Positions 8,701 through 13,021 of a stretch of 13,021 nt of DNA are shown one piece after another. The notes beneath the pieces were generated by a model. It searched no databases and had not been told where the DNA came from. It was given only the letters and a program-made list of their open reading frames with translations. Origin of the DNA: Balneolaceae bacterium UBA2956 (GTDB lineage: Bacteria > Bacteroidota > Rhodothermia > Balneolales > Balneolaceae). The stretch's first letter is position 1. The number at the start of each line of letters is the position of its first letter. The DNA is taken from contig DEBM01000066.1 in the NCBI GenBank assembly GCA_002348545.1, forward strand, positions 1 to 13,021, given 5' to 3'. The translations under genes and the position numbers were made by a program.

Positions 8701-8971
8701 CAACAGAATAATTATCAAATATAGGCTCCCAGGCAATTCCTCCGCTTTCGGATTTCCAAATTCCACCAGAAGCAGAACCAGCATACATGATGTCATGATT
8801 CGATTCTACCACATCGACAGCGGTAATTCTACCTGACATCCCTGCTGGCCCAATATTACGAGGTTCTATGGATTTTAATAATTCCATATCTATTTGCTGA
8901 GCACTTAGCATCATTGATAGAGTAACAAATAATGCTATATTAAAAAGAAGAAATCGTTGTAAAGCTTTCAT
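5747..8971 (-). CDS. Secreted VPS10/BNR (Asp-box) beta-propeller protein
   Basis: This large secreted propeller protein is usually annotated as a VPS10-domain, BNR or 'glycosyl hydrolase' protein in FCB bacteria. I use ATG 8971 (1,074 residues); an in-frame TTG two codons upstream at 8977 is a less likely start. The N-terminus MKALQRFLLFNIALFVTLSMMLSAQQ is a signal peptide cleaved near SAQ. About eleven Asp-box-like motifs (pattern SxDGGxTW) are visible, for example SLDGGRNFE, TTDGGKTWN, TLDGGETWN, SNDGGFTWE, SHDGGKTWR, TTDGGENWA and TIDGGDNWT, implying two linked propellers. The first propeller opens with the family motif EPRNIGPAGMSGRIT. After GTFGRSFWVFDD comes a C-terminal region with a beta-sandwich-like segment (LPGTYKIVMSY) and a helical tail. 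No hydrolase active site is recognisable, so catalysis is not supported. A basic, Arg/Pro-rich linker interrupts the C-terminal half. It lies just past the metalloprotease terminator and upstream of the desaturase-family gene. Confidence 0.9.
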   Translation of the reverse strand: MKALQRFLLFNIALFVTLSMMLSAQQIDMELLKSIEPRNIGPAGMSGRITAVDVVESNHDIMYAGSASGGIWKSESGGIAWEPIFDNYSVASIGAINIYQASPDIIWIGTGEGNPRNSQNSGAGVYRSLDGGRNFEFMGLKDVRNVHRIIVHPNDPNTVWVGGQGDAWADSEHRGVYKTTDGGKTWNKILYVNSRTGVGDMVMDPSNPNKILVNMWEFRRWPWFFKSGGEGSGMFMTLDGGETWNEITNQEGLPDGELGRMGIAFSTSKPNIVYAIIESSANAIYRSNDGGFTWELRQTVKENSDVGNRPFYYSEIYVDPFNENRVFSIYSLLSVSEDGAKNFESIYPYYNWVHPDHHAFWMSKTNPGFIVNGNDGGLNISHDGGKTWRFAENIPVGQYYHVSVDMEIPYNVYGGMQDNGSWEGPAYVWRDGGIRNAYWDELFFGDGFDVMMDPSDSRYLYAMSQQGNVGRVDRETGSARFVKPTHPDGDNLRFNWNAAINFDPFNEETIYYGSQYVHKSTNRGESWVIISPDLTTNDTTKQKQHESGGLTLDATGAENYTTIIAIEPSTVEENVIWVGTDDGNIQVTTDGGENWANTTKNLKDIPQGSYVAQVKASAYNAGEAVAVINNYRRGDWTPYVVHTTNYGKKWTNIVESKGLEGYALSFVQDLVEPNLMFVGTEFGLYFTIDGGDNWTRWTNGYPTVSTYDMVIQPREHDLVIGTFGRSFWVFDDIRPLRELAVEGVNELKKGIKAFDSPDAYLANWRQAMGSRFAADAMYSGDNRPRGAMITYSVNKELSQKTEKADRPEAKGRSRVRRAPNEEQVKVTIFDESGENIRNIEITPQHNGINRMQWGLERKGMQRPSRRAVRPNMPEPRGGNVLPGTYKIVMSYAGSKDSTMVTVHYDPRIEITMEALEATAALEDEAGMLGAELAKAVQKLVIAESIMKVNKGILDADPRSAEDLKAVRTIQRTTHISLDALFAHIFGSNDDERQGIVRNPEVTVMSRLYGAGRYLGNDIDGPGVTEENLLRLAREAVTEAMEKIDDFLNQEWPAYEAAVREANLSPFKSLSDKDN

Positions 8972-8995
8972 AATCAAAAGGATTTAGTTAAAAAA

Positions 8996-9024
8996 ACTAT
9001 AGACGCATTTGGTCCATAAAATAA
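8996..9024 (-). promoter_or_regulatory. Possible promoter for the propeller-desaturase pair
   Basis: The minus strand shows TATAGT (9001-8996), 17 bases after a weak TTATTT (9024-9019). Because a strong terminator ends just upstream, the propeller gene needs its own promoter in this short gap, which is the main reason for listing it. The -35 match is poor and the call is tentative. Confidence 0.3.
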
Positions 9025-9028
9025 GAGT

Positions 9029-9058
9029 AAAAAAAGTCCTCTGCGCTTCAGAGGACTT
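9029..9058 (-). terminator. Intrinsic terminator of the metalloprotease gene
   Basis: A perfect 10-base stem (AAGTCCTCTG with CAGAGGACTT) closes a five-base loop and is followed on the minus strand by a run of seven T. It begins 12 bases past the stop of the metalloprotease gene. Stem strength, spacing and T-run all fit Rho-independent termination. It separates the protease transcript from the propeller gene. Confidence 0.93.
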
Positions 9059-9069
9059 CACAAAATTAA

Positions 9070-11550
9070 TTAATCATTCTCATCAAGAATGTTGTCAATT
9101 CGGGCGATGATATCTTCTAAATGAACACGAGTTGTTCGATCGATATTACCTGCACTGATTCTTCGTCCGGAATCTCTGCGTAATAAGGTTAGCTGATTAC
9201 GTACGGCTGGCCTGATATCAGATTGACTTACATCTACACGTGAGCCAAAGAATCCTGATGGCTCTTGGGTCATCATATACTCCATTCGCTCTACAAAAGC
9301 TCGCTGTAAATGTCTACGATGTACATCTACATTTTCATTGGCACGTAATTCACTAAATATACCATTACGCAAATCATCCATCATCTCAAAAAGAGTATAG
9401 GTATCGGCGTCAGTACGTGTTTCTGCTTCGGTTAAACGAGCGACTCTAGCTGGATTTAGCACCCCATTAAGTACACCTGACTGCGCTGAGCGGAAAGTTT
9501 CAACAGCAGTAGATTCATTGATACGATCCAATATATCTCTGTTAAATGCCCAAGTTGGCGTAGAGAAGGCATATTCTTGGAGAAACTCCATTGATCGTCG
9601 CTGATCTATTTCATCCACAACTTCGTAGACAACCCCATCCTGATCGAATGTTTTGTAAGTTTCATATACCCCTCCAATATAGGTGGTAACATGCCCCATA
9701 TATCGTCTCCACTGTGAAATAACGTTGCTGTAAAGCTCTGCTAAATCATCATAGTCCTGACCTGGTTTTTCTATCCACTCAATGAGATTGCCCGTGATAC
9801 GCTCCAAATTTGCAATCCCTAATTCACTGGCTTTCATCGCATCATCACCTATAGCTTCAGTTTGTGAACGAGGATCAGAACCATTGGCATATCCAAAGAA
9901 ATAAAGTGGATCGTCACCATTAGCCATTATCATGTCATGAAGAATTTCATTTTCATCATCAGCTTCTTCCACGTCAGGAAACCATCTATACCCCCAATTG
10001 ATCGACCAAATATCATATTCTCCTACCATTGGGAAGAAATTTGTGACGCCATCGCCTGGTTGTGCCACATAATTGAATCGCGCATAGTCCATGATAGATG
10101 GTGCTACACCATGGGTTGATGTAAACTCCGGATCTCGCAATTGTTCAACTGTATAGCCAGCACTAGAACCCATATTATGTGGTAAACCTAATGTATGACC
10201 AACCTCATGCGCAGATACAAAGCGGACTAACTCACCCATTAATTCAGTATCAAAATCTACATTTCGAGCATCTGTGTTTACCGCGGCTGTCTGTATAAAG
10301 TACCAGTTCCGTAATAGGTTCATCACGTTGTGATACCATAAAATATCACTTTCTAAGATTTGACCCGTTCTTGGGTCATGCACGTGTGGACCTTGTGCAT
10401 TTTGGATAGGATTGGTAATGTAGCGTATAACCGAATATCGAACATCTTCCGGAGAAAATTCTGGATCTTCCTCAGGTGTTGGTGCTTCTTTACCAATAAT
10501 GGCATTCTTAAAACCAGCAGCTTCAAATGCAACATTCCAATCTTCAATCCCTTGAATGAGGTATGTTCTCCACTTTTCGGGGGTGGCTGGATCTAAATAA
10601 TAAACGATGGGCTGTTCAGGCTCAACTAACTCTCCACGTAGATACGCTTCTTTGTCTGATGGAACTAATTTCCAACGAGTAATATATCTATTTTGATCTG
10701 CTCGATGTTTTTCTGAACTATAATCATATTGAGAAATCGAAAAATAGCCTACTCTCATATCGTGATTTCGAGGTGTATGAGGTTCTTCTGGCAAAAGAAT
10801 CATCGATTGATTCATTTCTAAAGAAATTGTTCCAGTTGTAGCATCATCTGGTGGATTTGCGGCATCATAGGTTAGCACATGTCGTACTTCTAAATTCTCT
10901 GGATAACTGGCCATTCGTTCGATAAATGTTCTTGAGCCATCTAGCCTTCTAACCTGAAAATTTCTACGCTGAAATGAACTCAATCCACTTAACAAAGGTA
11001 TGTCAGAAGTGTACAGACCAGAGGCGTCAATTACTATAGAAGAACTATCATCGCTCATAGCCTCGATTTTAAAAGTCTTAACTACAGGTTCAAAATTGTT
11101 GTTTTTAACAGAATTATAAACTGGATCATCAGCATCTGCTACACTCGAGTATGACACATGGCGTAAAAGTACTTGTTTTTCTTTTTGCTGCCATCGAATC
11201 ACTTGCTGAGAACGAGCTTTTTGCCCGGCCCCACCAAAACTAAGATTTTGTGTTGTTCCTGCCACTCTACTAACCAATAGCATTTCTCGATCGAGCATTT
11301 CCTTAGGAATCTCGAAATAATACTTATCATCTACTTTATGGACTGTAAATACTCCCTCATCAGAGATTGCTTTATCCGTTATTACATCGGAAAAGGCCTT
11401 CATATCCCCTTTTTTAGAAGGTGGTTTTGGTGCGCTGGCCTTAGGTGTTGGCGCTTCTGCTTTTTTAAAGGTCGAACAAGCCGAAAAGGTGAATGTTGAC
11501 ACAATGAATAGTATGGCTAAACGCCACATTGTTGATTTACCGTAGTTCAT
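9070..11550 (-). CDS. Zinc-dependent metalloprotease lipoprotein (DUF5117/DUF5118/DUF4953 type)
   Basis: This is an envelope-anchored metzincin-like protease of 826 residues, in the usual size range of the family. Residues 1-25 form a lipoprotein signal (LAILFIVSTF, lipobox FSAC, lipidated Cys25), followed by a Lys/Pro/Ala-rich linker to about residue 48. Residues about 60-300 match the N-terminal DUF5118/DUF5117 style (IPKEMLDREMLLVSRVAG at 81-98). The catalytic motif HEVGHTLGLPH (448-458) gives zinc ligands H448, H452 and H458 with E449 as general base. It is followed by a Met-turn SIMDYA (485-490), together defining a metzincin fold. The C-terminal 300 residues are mostly helical. The natural substrate is unknown for this family. 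ATG 11550 is used; ATG at residue 8 would still keep the signal. The gene has its own promoter candidate and a strong terminator, so it is probably monocistronic. Confidence 0.93.
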   Translation of the reverse strand: MNYGKSTMWRLAILFIVSTFTFSACSTFKKAEAPTPKASAPKPPSKKGDMKAFSDVITDKAISDEGVFTVHKVDDKYYFEIPKEMLDREMLLVSRVAGTTQNLSFGGAGQKARSQQVIRWQQKEKQVLLRHVSYSSVADADDPVYNSVKNNNFEPVVKTFKIEAMSDDSSSIVIDASGLYTSDIPLLSGLSSFQRRNFQVRRLDGSRTFIERMASYPENLEVRHVLTYDAANPPDDATTGTISLEMNQSMILLPEEPHTPRNHDMRVGYFSISQYDYSSEKHRADQNRYITRWKLVPSDKEAYLRGELVEPEQPIVYYLDPATPEKWRTYLIQGIEDWNVAFEAAGFKNAIIGKEAPTPEEDPEFSPEDVRYSVIRYITNPIQNAQGPHVHDPRTGQILESDILWYHNVMNLLRNWYFIQTAAVNTDARNVDFDTELMGELVRFVSAHEVGHTLGLPHNMGSSAGYTVEQLRDPEFTSTHGVAPSIMDYARFNYVAQPGDGVTNFFPMVGEYDIWSINWGYRWFPDVEEADDENEILHDMIMANGDDPLYFFGYANGSDPRSQTEAIGDDAMKASELGIANLERITGNLIEWIEKPGQDYDDLAELYSNVISQWRRYMGHVTTYIGGVYETYKTFDQDGVVYEVVDEIDQRRSMEFLQEYAFSTPTWAFNRDILDRINESTAVETFRSAQSGVLNGVLNPARVARLTEAETRTDADTYTLFEMMDDLRNGIFSELRANENVDVHRRHLQRAFVERMEYMMTQEPSGFFGSRVDVSQSDIRPAVRNQLTLLRRDSGRRISAGNIDRTTRVHLEDIIARIDNILDEND

Positions 11551-11692
11551 GCTAATGGATTTTGATATTTTTTGATAATGAACAGGTGTTTAACTTCCCA
11601 TTCAAATTAACAGTTTTATTCTATTTAATGATCTGAAAAGGAAGCTTCACTAAAAGTGTCCAAAGTAATAAGCTAAACCGTTTCACTCATTC

Positions 11693-11721
11693 AATATACC
11701 ATACTGTAATCAAGGTCACAA
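11693..11721 (-). promoter_or_regulatory. Candidate promoter of the metalloprotease gene
   Basis: On the minus strand TTGTGA (11721-11716) and TATATT (11698-11693) lie exactly 17 bases apart, and the -10 is preceded by TGG, an extended -10 feature. Transcription would start near 11686, giving a leader of about 136 bases. The rest of the 282-base gap (11551-11832) is AT-rich and shows no gene, and no convincing rluB terminator beyond a T-rich stretch near 11790. Confidence 0.5.
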
Positions 11722-11832
11722 AATCAATAGCTTAATTCGAGATATCAACTATATCAAATACAAATGAGATTAAAATAGACCACCCCAAAAAAATAAATCC
11801 AGGTCAAATTTTAAGAATCCTAAATGTAAGAA

Positions 11833-12654
11833 CTAACACTTTTTACGCTTTCTCTTTTTTTTTGAGTTATTTAGAGCTGCTTTCTTGACTGTTACCACTT
11901 TTTTCAATGGTTTCAGTTTAACCAAAACACGTAAATCAGTAATCTCTTTGTCACGTAGGAAGCGCCAACGGCCAGGAGGTACTCCCTTTAAATCTAATCC
12001 TGCATACTGAATTCGCTTTAGTTTAGTCACCTTAGTTCCATAATATTCTACCATACGTCTAATTAGACGATTTCTGCCTTCAAATACGGACAGTTGAAAC
12101 CGATCCGGCGTATCTGCAAATCCTTGAACTTTATGAGCTTTCGCAACACCATCATCCAGTGGGATACCTTTTTGAAATCCGGCCAATTCATCATCGGTTA
12201 ACGCTCGTTCACTTACCACTTCATATGTCTTACGAACTTTGTAAGAAGGGTGCATAAGGCGATAAGCTAAATCTCCATCATTTGTCAGCAAGAGCATGCC
12301 TGTGGTATTTCTGTCCAATCGCCCCACGGGATACACTCTGTAGCCCGTAGCATGCTCAATCTCATCCATCACGGTATTTCGGCCATGTTCATCGGATGTG
12401 GTTGTTATGGTATTTTTGGGTTTATTAAGTAATAGATACACTGCTGGTTCAGGATTTAGTGCCTTTCCCTCAACCTCCACCTTGTCCTCCATAGTCACCT
12501 TTAATCCCATCTCTGTTACTAACTTTCCATTGACAGCGACCTCACCATTTGCAATACGAACATCTGCCTCCCGCCTAGAGCATAGTCCCGATTGAGCAAT
12601 AAATTTATTTAATCGGAATTGTTCCCCTTTTTTAGGGATCGATCGTAAGCTCAT
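11833..12654 (-). CDS. rluB: 23S rRNA pseudouridine synthase, RsuA/RluB/E/F family
   Basis: The protein converts a uridine of the ribosomal large-subunit RNA to pseudouridine. RluB in E. coli acts at 23S U2605; the equivalent site here is inferred. Of 273 residues, about 14-60 form an S4 RNA-binding domain (RLNKFIAQSGLCSRREADV). The catalytic domain follows with LLLNKPKN (74-81), GRLDRNTTGMLLLTNDGDLA (111-130, catalytic Asp114), YRLMHPSYKVRKTYEV (131-146) and the terminal EGRNRLIRRM motif. The tail is strongly basic (KKKRKRKKC), as in other RluB proteins. The ATG overlaps the scpB stop as ATGA, so translation is probably coupled. Position next to scpB favours RluB over RsuA, RluE or RluF. A run of nine A lies in the codons of the tail. 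Confidence 0.92.
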   Translation of the reverse strand: MSLRSIPKKGEQFRLNKFIAQSGLCSRREADVRIANGEVAVNGKLVTEMGLKVTMEDKVEVEGKALNPEPAVYLLLNKPKNTITTTSDEHGRNTVMDEIEHATGYRVYPVGRLDRNTTGMLLLTNDGDLAYRLMHPSYKVRKTYEVVSERALTDDELAGFQKGIPLDDGVAKAHKVQGFADTPDRFQLSVFEGRNRLIRRMVEYYGTKVTKLKRIQYAGLDLKGVPPGRWRFLRDKEITDLRVLVKLKPLKKVVTVKKAALNNSKKKRKRKKC

Positions 12655-13021
12655 TGTTGATTATCCTCTTCAGCAGTATTGTTGGGTTCACCAGCAGTTG
12701 AGGCTTTATGTGGTTTCTCCTTTGACTTTTGAGCTATTCCGTCGTCCGAGTCTTCGTAAATATTGCCTTTTATCTCGATCCGATTTTCCTCCTCAGCCTC
12801 TAACATCAACTGCCGTGACATAAGTAGTTGCCGATGTTCGGCCATGTCATCATCCTTCAGAATTTCTTCAATTTCTCTGGGTTTTGGTAAATCTTGAACT
12901 GAATTAAGCCCAAAGTGTCTTAAAAAATGGCGACTGGTCTTGTATACCAATGGCTTTCCAGGACCATCTCCTCTACCAGCTACCTCAATAAGGGCTTTTT
13001 CCATTAACTGACGTAGAATAT
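12651..13021 (-). CDS. scpB: Segregation and condensation protein B, N-terminus beyond the window
   Basis: ScpB dimers bind the ScpA kleisin and help SMC condense and segregate the chromosome in the cytoplasm. The visible 122 residues are the C-terminal part. They begin ILRQLMEKALIEVAGRGDG and continue with PGKPLVYKTSRHFLRHFGL and QDLPKP, the second winged-helix domain of ScpB. The frame runs open through the right edge, so the Met at 13004 is internal and not the start. After the domain comes a charged, probably disordered tail of about 70 residues rich in Glu, Asp and Lys, longer than in many ScpB proteins. The stop overlaps the rluB start by four bases (ATGA). Confidence 0.92.
   Translation of the reverse strand, partial: ILRQLMEKALIEVAGRGDGPGKPLVYKTSRHFLRHFGLNSVQDLPKPREIEEILKDDDMAEHRQLLMSRQLMLEAEEENRIEIKGNIYEDSDDGIAQKSKEKPHKASTAGEPNNTAEEDNQQ

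Noticed and set aside
11641..11648. Palindrome GAAGCTTC in the leader of the metalloprotease gene
   Set aside because: It resembles the susC palindrome in position, but lacks the central CG of LacI-type operators and is only eight bases, so it is likely chance.
11770..11832. Possible rluB terminator near a seven-T run
   Set aside because: I could not find a stable hairpin immediately before the T-run; only weak AT pairings are possible.
1..13021. tRNA, rRNA, CRISPR array, insertion sequence or prophage
   Set aside because: No cloverleaf, regularly spaced repeats, transposase or phage-like genes were seen; nearly all bases are taken by the minus-strand genes.

Overview
This AT-rich window looks like chromosome of a Bacteroidota/Balneolota-type (FCB group) bacterium. 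The indicators are a SusC/SusD pair, large secreted BNR/VPS10-like propeller proteins, a DUF5117/DUF5118-type zinc metalloprotease lipoprotein, and start sites mostly without a Shine-Dalgarno sequence. Balneolota (Balneola/Gracilimonas-like) is my best guess from the style of these families; the sequence alone cannot fix the genus.

All seven real genes lie on the minus strand, so transcription runs from high to low coordinates. Right to left: scpB (C-terminal part only, cut by the right edge) overlaps rluB by ATGA, a housekeeping chromosome-segregation/rRNA-modification pair. A 282-base gap with a good promoter candidate precedes an 826-residue zinc metalloprotease lipoprotein, which ends at a clear intrinsic terminator (9029-9058). 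A secreted Asp-box/VPS10-like propeller protein (about 1,074 residues) follows, then after 17 bases an eight-histidine membrane fatty-acid hydroxylase/sterol-desaturase-family protein; these two are probably co-transcribed. A 195-base regulatory gap (4668-4862) with a sigma-70-like promoter and a perfect GAAGCGCTTC palindrome precedes susC, and susD follows 26 bases later. SusD is cut by the left edge but lacks only a few residues.

The left two thirds is envelope-directed: an outer-membrane TonB-dependent importer, its surface lipoprotein, a secreted propeller, a lipid-modifying membrane enzyme and an envelope protease. The palindrome resembles a LacI-family operator, which hints that the SusCD pair is sugar-controlled. 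I found no RNA genes, mobile elements, CRISPR arrays or prophage genes. The region looks mostly ordinary, with the susC leader the most interesting part.
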